Positions 1 through 11,706 of a stretch of 64,000 nucleotides of DNA are shown here, one piece after another. The stretch lies in contig NC_088325.1 in the NCBI RefSeq assembly GCF_910592395.1, positions 7,037,501 to 7,101,500 of the forward strand. The letters run 5' to 3'. Both the position numbers and the translations under genes were made by a program. Each line of letters begins with the position of its first letter. The stretch's first letter is position 1. Source of the stretch: Lineus longissimus (Eukaryota; Nemertea; Pilidiophora; Heteronemertea; Lineidae). The notes under the pieces are model-generated. The model was not told the origin of the DNA. It made no database searches and worked only from the letters and a program-made list of their open reading frames with translations.

Positions 1-20
1 GAACAACAGCTCAGCCTTAG
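1..20 (+). CDS. Possible upstream VANGL exon end (window edge)
   Basis: The first 20 bases end in a strong splice donor (TTAG followed by GTAAGT at 21). Read in the frame that leaves one base over at the donor, they encode Asn-Asn-Ser-Ser-Ala-Leu. That phase fits the VANGL exon at 10236, which starts with two bases of a split codon, so the join would give a Gly codon. In VANGL proteins this position is a variable linker between a basic helix and the conserved MDP segment. Only 20 bases are visible, so this is an inference from phase and donor strength; it could also belong to another transcript or be chance. Confidence 0.3.
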
Positions 21-70
21 GTAAGTCCTCGTTTCCCACCTCCAATAGGTTGCTGGGATTCGATGCAAAA

Positions 71-420
71 GTGTTCCATAGGTAAGTTTGAATGACACAA
101 AATGCCCATTTCCTTACAAGAAATGGCCATTTTGTTAGTTCATACTTACCTATGGAACACGGCCCTCCCGCCGTCCCCACAAACGGGACATACTCTTTAT
201 TAACGCTCAAGAGTAAAGACTAAATATGGCGGCATGAGATCGGCGCGATCTCGCGGGATCGGTCAGGGCGCCGCCTGGCGGCCGAGCTGTTAACTCAGTT
301 CTCCCTTTAGAAAATTAAAGGGATACTCTTGTGTTTGAGCCCAAATGGAGTAACATGCAAAAGTGTTCCATAGGTAAGTATGAACTAACAAAATGGCCAT
401 TTCTTGTAAGGAAATGGGCA
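71..420. repeat. Inverted-repeat element with 58-bp perfect arms
   Basis: Bases 103-160 are the exact reverse complement of 363-420 (58 of 58). The left arm is itself nested in a smaller palindrome: GTGTTCCATAGGTAAGT at 71 is inverted at 144-160. The ~200-bp spacer is GC-rich (CGCCGCCTGGCGGCC near 270). Perfect arms suggest a recent insertion or gene conversion between arms. It looks like a MITE or foldback element; no target duplication was identified. Confidence 0.6.
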
Positions 421-2154
421 ATTGGATGTATACAAAGATCAAGATGAAGACCCTTTGAAGTTTGGTCAGCATCGGGGGGGGGGGGGGGGTAAATGAATGA
501 AATGAAATGTAGAAACAGAATGAAATCATCAGAATCATTGAAATGAAAACAGTTTTTTTGAAATAACAACAATATCCTCATAATCACACATTGGGATGTT
601 TGTAGACGACAATTTGGCACAGCTGTGCACCTGTATTCCTTTACTTGCTATTAGGATGAGTCTTTTTCATTTTGAGGTGGTGCATTTCATGAGTATTTGT
701 TTCGATTATTTCGTGTCATTTCAATGATTTTGTTTCATGTCAATGATTTCAATCATTCTGGTTTTCTTCAATAACCGTTCTGGGGCACATAGCAGCAGGA
801 GGTTACCTGGACTACAGTTCAGGCACATTCAGAATACCAGAATCTTTAACAAAGTGGTAAAAATCACCTGTACCATGATAGTTACCACTGATGATTTCTG
901 CAGGAAATGTTGCTCTGCTCAACCCTTTTGATCCCGATTGCCTTGAGCAAACAAAAAAACCTTTGCATCGTCTGCACTACCTTTATATTATTAGAGCCGA
1001 TTTTCAAAACCCAAGTTAGGGTGAAACATGCTGTTCTTCATCGCATTCGATGTGTTCCATCCAATCTTTGTACGCTCTGTGCAGGCTACTGCACAGTGAA
1101 GAATACGGGAGTGTGGAAAAATTTTAGGAGGAAAGCATTCTTGGTTGGTTTCAACCCAAAAATGCCAGAAAAAATTGTACCTTGTATAAAGTGATGAATG
1201 CAATTGTGCAGGTGATATGATGAAACCTTGCCGCCTCTCCAACCTGATCCTACTGGAGCGTGCTGTGTTTGGCATTTCTCCCCGGGGGTTTGGAAGTAAT
1301 TGTAACCAAACAAGTGATTATTGACCACCAGGGGGCAGTGAGGAGGCAGGTGCATTGAGTTGAACGCCACATTCTGATGCTCAACGCTACGTCAGTGAAA
1401 CTGAATAACTGAACACTGCAGAGGGCTTGAAAGTTCAGGGAGCTGGCTGTTTACGGTTGCTTGTATGTTTATAATACTGTACTTTATGGAGTTTGGCCAG
1501 AGTCGATAAGCCTTAAACTGTTACAATATAAAAGTCTGGTGTGGAGGGGGAAGTGTGCAGGTGGGTCAGAATGGATCAATCAATCAGAGCGGTGTGTTTG
1601 AGAGAAGGAATCCTATGTAAGCATGTGGTAGCTTATATGTTTGCAAAGTTGTGTTTTGAAGACACCATACATGAAGGCTATACACACATTAAACCCCTTC
1701 TTGTCTGCCATGTCTACACAAGTCAAGTCTGGTTGTTCCAATGATGACTCCGTCCTTCCTCCCCACACAAAATATAACATTATGGCATGAATGCATCTTT
1801 ATCTCATTTGCACTCCAAGTTCTTTTCAAAAGTTTTAAAAGCGTTATTCGCTGCATGCTAGAAACAGAACTATATGTGTTCACGCCACCACGCAAAAATA
1901 AGTTTTTAAAGATAAATAGTGTTTCAGCAAGCATTTCAGAAAGGCGGGCCACAGTTTCAGTCTGACATAAGGACAGCCTTATAGAATAGAAATTAATACC
2001 TGGTCGTAAGTTGTCATTAGTTGTCTGATAAAGACTGCTTGGCGAGACCTCAAATAAATCACTTGGGCTTCTGCCTGCATTTTCAGTCATCCCATGTGGT
2101 CTTGATTAAACTTCCGAGGACCACCTGCTCGGTATTAATTCCCTAAAACAAAAC
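421..2154. other. No gene seen; homopolymer and one CTCF-like site
   Basis: No coding exon is recognisable. A run of 16 G lies at 474-489. A perfect core CTCF motif, CCACCAGGGGGCAG, lies at 1326-1339. The remainder is unremarkable AT-rich sequence, probably VANGL intron. Confidence 0.5.
1326..1339 (+). promoter_or_regulatory. Core CTCF motif
   Basis: CCACCAGGGGGCAG matches the core CTCF consensus exactly and lies outside any recognised repeat. Others at 5217, 5508 (within a repeat) and 11059 (VANGL 3' region). Motif match only. Confidence 0.35.
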
Positions 2155-3360
2155 TTAAAGACCGACCCCGGGTATAAAAGGCTCTTCACCTGTCACTGAT
2201 CCAGTGCTCAACTGATATCATTGCTCCCAGGACCTCCAACGGTCAAGATTAAAATATCCCACATAACTTTGGCATCAGGCCTCAGAATTTCCTGGAAACT
2301 GTCAGTCAAATCTATGAATGCCTCAGCAACAACATTCTCAAAGTTCAAGTCCTATCTCCCAGCCAATAAAGAGAAATTAGAAGATTTCAGGGCCTGCCCC
2401 TCTATTTTTTGAATATGATTGGCACTATGGAGGCGGGGCAAGTAGATAGCCAGAACGAATCAGGGGCAATGTCAGTATGATGCAGCCTGGCTAGGTAACA
2501 TCAGAGGGAAAGCTATATAGGCCACATGCTGTGAGCACTCAAGTTTATCACTGCATATGTCAAGTGCAATTAGTTTATTGAAGCATAGGTTTGGCCGGGT
2601 ATTATAGTCTGGTAGAATTAGAATTCTCTGAATAAAATATTGAAATATTGCAGGATTAGGTTTACATGTAGATTTATTTTCAAATATTACTGCACACCAA
2701 AATAGTATATCGTACATTTTATTTCAACAATGCAGGAGAAAAAGCATTTTCTAAATATCAGATAATGAAGGATATATATTACCTCAGACATTGAATTGTT
2801 TGTTGTGTTTCATTCGACTTTATCAATCAAAGCACAATTTATAGTTTCCCTTGGTTTCTTCCAGACAAGGTTAATCCACAAATAACACATTGATTTATAC
2901 TAGTATTCCTAAAATCCGGCAGGTCTATAGGCCTTCATTGAGTAATTTGGATTGTGAGTCATGCATAAATTTAGGTTTGCTCACATGTTCTTAGCTTTTC
3001 ATTTCATAAATATTTCTTTGTTTGCTAATGAGTAACTGCATGATCACTTTGAATATTAGGTGGCAAAAGAAAACTTGAAATGATTTCAAAAAATGTCTCT
3101 TTTAAATTCTTTTTTCTCAAACATCCCAAATTGGAGTACATAAACCCGAAATCTAATTTTGGTAAAGCACCAAGATATGGAACTGAAGCAACCTCTTGAG
3201 ATTGTTTACACTCATCACACTTCAGTTGTCAAGCCACATTAGCCTTATCTTGCCAGCATGGGGCCAGAGCTCAGGCAGCCTGCATCTCGCAAATGTGGGC
3301 AGGCCATAGGTAAATTGCTCTCCACCCGGTGTTTGGTATCTGGAAAAGGTCGGTCTTTAA
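2155..3360. mobile_element. Non-autonomous TTAA element (piggyBac-like)
   Basis: The sequence TTAA-AGACCGACC at 2155-2167 is mirrored by GGTCGGTCT-TTAA at 3348-3360. This gives a TTAA target duplication and about 9-10 bp terminal inverted repeats, the arrangement used by piggyBac-type transposons. A TATA-box-like TATAAAAG lies 20 bases inside the left end, at 2174-2181. The ~1.2 kb interior has no transposase reading frame. Short repeats make the assignment moderate only. Confidence 0.4.
2174..2181 (+). promoter_or_regulatory. TATA-box-like motif in the TTAA element
   Basis: TATAAAAG follows a GC-rich CCCGGG stretch, and an A/C-rich stretch with possible initiators lies 25-35 bases downstream. 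It may be the old promoter of the mobile element at 2155-3360. No reading frame follows, so activity is not supported by the sequence. Confidence 0.25.
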
Positions 3361-4990
3361 GACAAGGAGCAAGAAACATGTTCAAGCACTCTGGTTAACT
3401 TTAAAGTTTTCTGACGTTACAATGTGAACTACAGCCATGTTGTTGTTGAGCAGAATCCCAAGAGTGGCCAACTGTGGGTCTTGATGAAAGTGAAACTTCT
3501 TGACCTTGAAAGTTTAATCCTGTGCTAAATGCGATGTACATTTACCTGCCTTACTCAGTAGTTGAATGTATCTTCTAGAAGTTTTTCTCAAGCACCTGCC
3601 ACGATCTTATTTCAGGACGAGATCAAGAAACGAACATGTTTGATTGGAAAATATTTTCTTTCAAGGTGAATCATTGAATGAATCAGTAAAGGATTGCCAT
3701 CACAGCTGCAGTCAGCTTGCCTGCTCAATAGGTCAATGAAGTACAATGAAGGTTCTTCTGGAATTGCATGTGCTCTGATGTGACAGTGTGTATCACTGCG
3801 GTTTGCAGCTCAATGCCAAATCTAAGCCGACCATGAGGATGCCAAGGTCCAGCCAATTGCTAGGATATGGCTTATATACGGGACTGATACCGAGTTCATC
3901 TGAGCCGGATGACAGCGCTCGTAGTGCAGAAAAACAAAGCATTTTCTTGTCCAATAAATTTTTGAAGACGTGACAAATCATGTGCTGGGTGACATCATGA
4001 GTTGCACTATGTCAGACATGCCATGATCAAGGGCTGACTTGTCAGATGACACTCATGTTTTATTAAAGGGGTACACGGTGTTTGTGTATATGTGAACCAT
4101 CACAGCAAAACCAGGTGCATGTCGCTCTGAGCTTGGCAGGTTGAGACAGACTGTTTGTCCATTTCTCTGTTGTCTGCCTTTTGTGAAATATGAGCACATC
4201 AATTTCTTCCATTATCTCCTGGTGTCATTTAGGTTCATCTTCTGAAAGACAAGGGCAATGGTTTTGCTGTGACAGCCGTCACATAATATATTCATTGTAG
4301 TCACTGATGGCTCACGAAAAGAGCAAGTCACAGTGCCATAGTGCATTCGCTGAAACTTAGTATTCATTGTATGCTGCACAAAACGGCATTCTTGAAATTC
4401 ATTATTGGTTAAGTTGAAATTTTCAAATTTGAGTTCAATTTTCAAATTTTGGAAAATGAATGGCGAAGGCCTACCCATGAGCACTCTTCTAAGAAGCAAT
4501 GTTCAAAATTTGTACTTCTTTATTAACTTGATCAGGATGAATTTCCTTGGTTCAGATGGTCTGAAACATTACAGAAGGATACAAACTGCTTTGATGTGCA
4601 TCCTTTGCTGTTTCATCTGCGTTCAACTCCAGGTAGGCAACAGTCAGGGGTAGAGGTAGATGGTGCATTTCTCAGGTGTTCCCCCATAAACAGTCCACCC
4701 AGCATCCATTAGATCTGAAGCAAGCCGGATTCTGTTTCCACCACAACATCCATGGCATTCTGCCACCAGAATCAACAAACCAAGAAGCTAGAATTTTGTA
4801 TGAAATGGGTGAAGTGCCTGTGATGTATCTCGCCGGCATGGTAGTGTTTTGATCATAAGATCTACACTGCATGAAATCTTGCAGTAGGGCCTGAAAACTG
4901 GAGTAACTGTTTATTCAAGACATACTGGAGCAGAAAGTCTGTCTTTGATATCACAGTTATCTTTTTAAAAGAATTGCCAAGCTACTTTTT
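3361..4990. other. No gene seen
   Basis: AT-rich sequence without splice-flanked reading frames, tandem arrays or recognisable repeats. It probably lies within the long VANGL intron. Confidence 0.4.
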
Positions 4991-6125
4991 AGCTCACCTC
5001 TTAGCAGAGGTGAGCTTATCCCATACCGTGGCGTCCGTCGTCCGTCGTCGTCGTCGTCGTCGTCGTCGTCCGTCGTCGTCCGTCGTCCGTTAGCAGGGCA
5101 CGTTTCGTAACTGTTAGAGCTATTGAGTTGAAACTTGGTACACATGTACCCTTATGTAATGACACCTTGGTGACCAAGTTTCGGTCCGATTCGTTTCATG
5201 GTTTGGCCACCAGGGGGCCAAACGTTAAAAGTGAAAATATGCAATATCTCCCTTAATAGTAGTCGGGAAATTTTGAAAAAAATATGGTAGGTACTTCTAG
5301 CAAAGGTGCATCATATATCCTCCGGGTTTTTGATTTGACCTCCTTTTCAAGGTCACAGAGGTCAAATGGTGTAAATTGGCCGTTAGGATGTAACGATGGC
5401 ACGTTTCTAAACTGCAATGACTATTGATACCAAATTTGGTACACATTTACCCCTTAGTCAGGTGATCTCAGGGACTGAAGTTTGGTCCAATATGATTCAC
5501 CACTTGACCACCAGGGGGCAAAATCCAAAAACCTTAAAAATGTGATTATTCCTTAACTTCTTGCCCGATTGCCACCAATTTGATATCATGGGTACATCTA
5601 ACCACCATACAGTATATGTCACACAGGTTTTTAATTTGACCTTCTTGTCAAGGTCACAGAGGTCAAATGGCGTAAATTCGCTGTCAGGCCGTAACTATGG
5701 CACGTTTCTTAACTGCAATGACTATTGATCACAAATTAAGTACACATGTACCCCTTGGTCAGGTGATCTCAGGTACCGAAGTTTGGTGCGATCTGATTTG
5801 CCGTTTGGCCTCCAGGGAGGGGGCCAAATCCTAAATACTTCAAAATGCCATTATTCCTAGTAATGACTTGCCCGATTGGCACCAATTTTATATCATAGGT
5901 ACATCTAATTCTAACAACCATTCAATGTGTCACCCGGGTCTTCTTTGATTTGACCTACTTTTCAAGGTCACAGAGGTCGAATGTACTGTAAATTGGCCAT
6001 TTTGGGGAAATTGTAATTGCTTGGACCTACATCAAACCTAACACTACATGACACAATACAATGCTCTTTATCCATCTTTCCTCCACATGAGGTGAGCACA
6101 ATGGCCCTGGCCATTTCATTGAGAC
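4991..6125. repeat. Long interspersed repeat of ~300-bp units with AGGTCA pairs and CTCF-like motifs
   Basis: It starts AGCTCACCTC and ends GAGGTGAGCACAATGGCC, with a GTC-trinucleotide tract at 5038-5092. Three ~300-bp units follow, starting near 5098, 5400 and 5700 with GCACGTTTC. Each unit carries TTTGACCT...CAAGGTCA-CAG-AGGTCA; perfect direct repeats with 3-bp spacing lie at 5350-5364 and 5651-5665, an imperfect one at 5965-5979. CCACCAGGGGGC lies at 5217-5228 and 5508-5519. A diverged relative is at 30224-31212. No protein is encoded, and a long acidic frame in the GTC tract is a repeat artefact. Confidence 0.75.
5350..5364 (+). promoter_or_regulatory. Direct repeat AGGTCA-N3-AGGTCA (nuclear-receptor-type motif)
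   Basis: A perfect DR3 half-site pair preceded by TCA (TCAAGGTCA, an extended ERR-type half-site). It occurs within a repeat unit, with further copies at 5651-5665, 30550-30564 and 30852-30866. A motif match only. Confidence 0.4.
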
Positions 6126-6924
6126 ATTCTTGTCTTGTATCAAGCTAACCAAAAATATTAAAATGCAGATGGTCAACCAATGCAGCAGGCAAGATGATTC
6201 TTTGCAAAGCTTTATATCCAGGCATTATTGATATTGTCCCCCAACAGAAAAATAAATAAGAGTAAAACAAGCCATGCAGCATAACCTTGCAGAAGATAAC
6301 TTCGCAAAGAACTTGAAAAAATGTCCCAATGACACAGAAGTCCATGTCAACCAAAGCTGAACCGTATACAGTTGTGCTTTACTCACTTAATGCATGAAGT
6401 TTTGCCTATAGATGTTGGAATATTACCATTTCCTTCAATTCTTTCATGAGATAACACAACTTTTGTACGACTGACTTTAGGCTGAAACATCCGCCCCATC
6501 AACGAAGGCGCTCTTTTGAGAAAAACTAAATTAAAATGGCAAATAAAGCAACATTAATGTTTGTGCGATTGGTCACCAGATTAATGCGACCATTAGACAA
6601 TATATTACCCTATGACACGGCGCTCGTGTGAGTCAACGCTCAGGAAATGACTCCTAATACTGATAATACGGTCGTTTGAACCGCCCCAAAGCACTTCATA
6701 AAAAATGTATGAGCAAGGAAAACACTGCAAGATTTTCTTTGTGTTAGAGCCGACAATGTATCACTCGAAACTTCATCACAATTCCCCAGTCCTTCATCAC
6801 TATTTCCAAACAGGGACTACCTTTAAGATGGTTTTTTTCTGTTTCCAATCGTCTGTGCTTGCTGTTTATAATATCTCCAGAGTAGGGGATGTACACACTT
6901 ACGGAAGAATCAAGAAGCCTCATT
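6126..6924. other. No gene seen
   Basis: Ordinary AT-rich sequence between two repeats. No coding or structural signal was found. Confidence 0.4.
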
Positions 6925-7290
6925 TTTAACCTAGTGGTTAACGCTGCTGACTACCACGCAATAGGGCAAAGGTTCGAAAATGGGGGAACCCAGGATTGTA
7001 TTTCTGGATGAACCAGTGCACTTTCACTCTCACAGTCCTTTGATTGGGACTTAACACTGAAGTTTCTTGTATCTGGTGTCTAAATCAAGGCGAACTTTAG
7101 ACCAAGTAAAAAAAAACATGAGCAGCTTGCTGTAGACTCAGCCGAAGACCTTGTCACACGGCCAATAAACCCAACTGGCACCTTACCATAGTAATTAGTG
7201 CACGTAAAAGACACCTTTCCACCTTGGAGGAATACTCCCATGAGAATAAGACACCAAGTGCAGAGCGAACTCCGAAGAAGGAGAAGGAAA
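6925..7290 (+). mobile_element. tRNA-derived SINE
   Basis: An RNA polymerase III A box (TAGTGGTTAACG at 6932) and a B box (GGTTCGAAAAT at 6971) lie 39 bases apart, as in a tRNA-derived SINE head. The body contains AGTGCACGTAAAAGACACC, similar to a motif I know from invertebrate SINE bodies. The B box departs from GGTTCGANTCC at its end, so the promoter is probably decayed. The 3' limit is approximate. Confidence 0.6.
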
Positions 7291-8679
7291 GAATCATCTA
7301 AGTGTATTTTGGATGGTTTCTTGGTGTGTTCATCATGATGTAGTACTTGATGTATTCCACATATTGTAAATTCTGCTCTGGAAGTCACCAACCACAACAA
7401 CCCAACATTGAAAATCATCATAGAGGTGAACAGAAATGACAACTTTGTTGTCACCACTCATATCAAAAGCTTGTACCATAACCATAACAGAAAGCAGATC
7501 AAATAGTTTATTTTGTGAAAAACTATGCACAGTGTGCAAAGTATTATTTCGTTGCCATGGCAATGCTTGTTATGCCTGAAGTTAATGGCATTGTTCAAAT
7601 AAGAGAGAGTGTTACTCAGAGCACTTCATGCAGAATCATCATTTGTTGTTGAAAAAGAGACTTCAGGGAGCAACAAATAATGCAGTTTGCATGATATTGA
7701 CAATGCATGTGTCAGCTCCTCTTAATCAACCGGAATAATAGTATTTGTCACTTAGCACACTTTTAAAAAGAATCTAAAACGAACTTGGTAGGAGCAATAC
7801 ATTGCCCTTACCGCGCCTCAGTCGGTATCAAAGTATCATCAAGTCATACACAAGTTTCTGAATGGCCCCCATTGCCCACATGTTCATCAGACCAAGTCTA
7901 GCGCTGTGCTTTATGAACAGGAAATGAGAAAGTTCATTTTCACAGCCAGAGTAAATGCAAAAAGTTGGCCAATAGGTTCTTCTTGCGCAATCCCCCTTTA
8001 AGTCAAGTGTAACATGTTCAAATGCTGCAATTTTTTAGTCTCTGTGGAATATCACATTAAGGAAACCTGTTGCAAAAACACTCATAAATGGGGAGTTCTT
8101 TAAACAGCGAGAATACGTTTTGAGGACACCAGACGTTGGCCGAGTAGTCAACTTTTTTTGTATCCCATACACAGCATTACAATTTCAGGCTATGTTGTAT
8201 ATCAAACTCGCTAAATCACTAAAGCGTCTGGTGGAGGAAATTCTCTAGTATTTGTTACATACATGTAACATACAATCATTCATAGCACTGGCTAGATTCC
8301 TTTGTCACATCATGGCAGGGCTGTTTTGAGCTCAGCCCTCACCCCTCACATGAGCATGGGGAGGATATGAAACCAGCATACAGTGTCATTACCACTGAAA
8401 CATGTCCTGTCCTGTCCCTCTTTGCAGCGGTATATGTGCATGTACGAGGGCTCGAGATAACCCCCGAAAGTGTCTTTTGAAGCATGGAACTTGGCCCAGG
8501 ACCCTCAATTTTAAAACTCTTAACTTAGAAATATGTTACAGGACTCCTGAGTTTTGTCAAGACTTAAGTTTGACTCCCGAGTTAGAAAGTCTAGTTTGAG
8601 CCCTGAGCACTAACCATGAATCAGCAGTGCATGTACCCAATGTGCAGGCTTGCGGGAACAAGCACCTGAATATTGCAAT
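7291..8679. other. No gene seen
   Basis: No recognisable exon, array or element. AT-rich, probably intronic. Confidence 0.4.
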
Positions 8680-8843
8680 TACAATGGAACCTCCCTTAGT
8701 GGATACCCCTATATTAAGGACACTGGTTTTGTTCCCAAATTGGTTGTTTCCATTCAATTTGACCTCTCTAATCAGGACACCTCTCTAATAAGGACACCAC
8801 TTGTCAGTCCCAAGGATGTCCTCAATAGAGAGGTTCTACAGTA
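8680..8843 (+). mobile_element. pogo-like MITE, copy 1
   Basis: A 164-bp element bounded by TA, starting ACAATGGAACCTCCCTTAGTGG and ending AGAGGTTCTACAGTA. Internal copies of CTCTCTAATAAGGACA and its inverse form several sub-palindromes. The TA target duplication and CAGTRGAACCTC ends fit pogo/Tigger-like DNA transposons. Other copies in the window lie at 13455, 14858, 17190, 20962, 23663, 25861 and 52628. Confidence 0.7.
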
Positions 8844-10235
8844 CTTGCTGCCCAAACACTCACGATGTGGGAGACGTTGGTGCACATTATGCTCCCATTG
8901 GCTACATCTAGCTAGCATCCCTATACACCTCTTGGCAGCTTCTCTAACGTTCCCTGATAAATATGTTTACCTCTGAACAATTCCAATCACCGTGCTCAGT
9001 TAATGTCGGCAGATTTATCAATATCGAGAACAAATTCCTGAGATTACTTTGTTGAGGGTAGAGTGATATCTTGATTGATTGGGTGGCGGTGAGACCGAAA
9101 TGATTGACTCCACTGCAAACTATAAAGATGGACTGAAGGCTGTAGTCTTGCTGAGATGCAGTCTCTTCCTGTTGCAGAGAAGGCTTCTATCTACATTAAC
9201 CCTTGCTATACAGTCAGCAGGCAGCCTCTGTGTATATTTGACCAAGATAAATGATGGTCGTTGGTTTGTCATAAAACCTTTTTGGCAGCTGGACTTAATT
9301 TTTTTTCCTCCCTGCATTTTCCTCTTTGCGCAAAGCCAGGTTTGGTTGTGGTTTTCGTTTTAGGGCAAATGTTCTCTAATCACCGCCGTCATAGCTCTCG
9401 GTCTTGCATGATCTTACAACACAACCCATGTATGAAGCAGGATGACTTTCCACACCAAATCACAAAATGTTTACACATCTTTCTCTCAATTTTGTTCTTT
9501 TGAAATGTAAATAAAACATTGGCAACAAGAGATTTTCGACCCCTTAGGATAGGGACAGACCTCAACAAAAGACCACAAACCTCTTGGAATGTTCCAATCT
9601 CAGGTGTTCTTAAGAGAATTTTCCCTTTTGTGCGGTGCTGTTTTATGTTCTGTAGTTTCACAAATAGCAGACGTTATTTTGTTTTTATTTGTGAAACGTG
9701 TGAAAACGTGAATTGTACTTGTTAGAAGTCATATTTGCTTGAAAAGTGGCTTTCCACCTGACTAGGTGACTTATTTGTTTGTTGTCACGTAACTTAAAAG
9801 TAATCCGGGTATCATAAATTGTGAAATGTTCATGGAGCCAAAGATTCTCGGTATTTCTGCATTCACTGCCAAAATGACCAAAAAATCCTCTCCACCCTCT
9901 TTACCCACGAGTATAAATGGGTACCAGTCCTTATTGGAAAGTTAACCTATGAAAGACCAGCATCCCGTGGAAGGGAGCAATAATCGTAGTCCCTAAATGC
10001 TATCAAGTCTTGTATAAGCATCATTTCGGCGCCAGATAGAGGCGAAATCCTTGTGAAACGTAAAACATATGGGTGGGTTTCAATCCATATGCGGGAATAG
10101 ATGTTGGTCCCAGAAATGTAGAGTAATGTTTCTCCAATCGCTCACATGTTGCATATAAATTATTGTCATTAAAATAGCTGGCACTTCAGGTTGCAGAACT
10201 GAAAATCTTACCTTTGCATGTCTCTTTCGTTACAG
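8844..10235. other. Presumed VANGL intron
   Basis: No exon-like frame or repeat was recognised. The intron ends in TTTCGTTACAG at 10225-10235, the acceptor of the VANGL exon. Confidence 0.5.
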
Positions 10236-10663
10236 GCCCAGCCATCCCGATGGACCCTCAGGAAAGCGCACAAGCTGTTTTCCCCTCCATGGCACGAGCT
10301 CTCCAGAAGTATCTCCGCATCACCCGCCAGCAGCCTCGCTACACCATGGAGTCGATCATGAACCATCTGGCGGTGTGTATATGTCACGACATGGGGCCAA
10401 AGGCTTTCTTAGAGAAGTACTTGACCCAAGGCCCAATTATTCAAAACGAAAGGGAATATCGTAAAACACAACCGTGGGTGTTGATTTGTGACCAGCTATT
10501 AAGCAGAGCAGTCGAACATGGCACAATATTCAATCTAAGACAAGGTGAAGTGTCGCTGTTGTGTAGCATTCGCAAAATACCGCATTTTTCAGTGACTGAG
10601 GAAGTTATTAACCCTAAGACAAATAAGTTTGTCTTGAAATTGCAGTCGGAAACGTCAGTGTAG
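10236..10663 (+). CDS. VANGL: Van Gogh-like protein (VANGL), last coding exon
   Basis: This exon encodes the C-terminal cytoplasmic domain of a Van Gogh/Strabismus-family membrane protein, a core planar-cell-polarity component that binds Prickle and Dishevelled. Behind the acceptor TTACAG, two bases complete a split codon. The 141 codons that follow contain the family hallmarks AVFPSMARALQKYLRITRQQ, MESIMNHL, KAFLEKYL and KIPHFSVTEE. The protein ends KLQSETSV, and the terminal ETSV is the family's class I PDZ ligand. The four-pass membrane region and the rest of the N-terminal part lie upstream, in other exons not recognised here (possibly one at 1-20). The frame is intact and colinear with vertebrate VANGL2, so this looks like a working gene. 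Which paralogue it matches cannot be told. Confidence 0.93.
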
Positions 10664-11514
10664 AAGTGGATGTGTTCTTGCTGGATGCTTGTTGTGTTTC
10701 TATCCAAGTTGGGCCTATAATCATGTATCTATGGATTATGTAGGGCTACGTATCATTTTGCTTCTTGGATTGAAAAACAATTTAGTTTGACTGAAAATGT
10801 GTTAGCCAATCAACTGCTGATGTTTGACTCTGTGGTGACATAGGGAGCGAATCAGGATTAAGGATATATTCAAACGGACTAACCAGAATCTCTGTTGACT
10901 TGAGGTAGCAAATCAGGATTCAGGAGTTTATTGATATGGACCAATCAGAATCTCTGGATTACCCATGTCAACCTATCACTAATCAGGATTTAAAATTTAG
11001 CCATGGATCATGCTGCCAATCACAAGGATTGTTTGTGTATATGAGGTTCGTCATGTGGCCACCAGGGGGCTCTTTGCTTGGAGACCAGACTAAGGTGTAT
11101 ACTCTTTAACTGTCATGCCATTTGTATACTATTTTGTAATTAACTTTTGCTAATTTTCTTTATATGGCCTCGGAGAGGTTTGCTACGCTATTATTTCTAC
11201 TTTAATACTCTACAGACTGTCCCGAAAAAAGTGTCACTGTAAGGCAGATCAGTTTACTGTTTTTAAGTTTATTCCAGATAGGCCTGATTATTGAATATTT
11301 GGGCAGTAGACTGTGTTCAACGTGTTGTAGTATTGAACAACGTTCCAGAAGACTCAAGAAAAACACTGAAATGCTCAGGCTTTTCCTGTTCTTTTTTAAA
11401 TGTGACTCTCTTTTGGGACATTCTGTACATAATTTGAACAGTATATCTTGAGTGCCTTGTTTCTTGCACAACACTGTTACATGTTCTAGTTCAAGAACGT
11501 TTCATAGCCCAAAT
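10664..11514 (+). other. VANGL 3' UTR (probable) with CTCF-like motif
   Basis: Follows the VANGL stop codon directly. Contains three related ~60-bp stretches with AATCAGGATT near 10850-10990 and the core motif CCACCAGGGGGC at 11059-11070. The first AATAAA on this strand is at 12179-12184, with another at 12410-12415, so the transcript may run through the MITE at 11515. The polyadenylation site is not proven. Confidence 0.45.
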
Positions 11515-11706
11515 TACAGCCCAAATCACAATTGACATCCCATAAATCGCGTCGTTGACACGCTACCCAGCGCATCAATCGCGCGTAATATATGAGAAAC
11601 ATAGAGAGAAAGCGTGTCACTGGTGCGCCATTGGCGCGGAACTCACACGTAAGTTGCACGTCACTGACGCGAAGCAGGACTGGTGTCAATTGTGACTTGG
11701 ACTGTA
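11515..11706. mobile_element. Second MITE family (CAGYCCAAATCACAATTGAC), full copy
   Basis: 192 bp bounded by TA. It starts ACAGCCCAAATCACAATTGAC and ends GTCAATTGTGACTTGGACTGTA, giving ~24-bp terminal inverted repeats with few mismatches. The interior is rich in CpG (GCGTCACTGACGCG). Truncated copies are at 16281-16327 and 23845-23962. Likely a Tc1/mariner- or pogo-type non-autonomous element because of the TA target. Confidence 0.65.

Noticed and set aside
4957-5145. Frame with a run of aspartates
   Set aside because: It is the reverse reading of the GTC tract in the AGGTCA-rich repeat.
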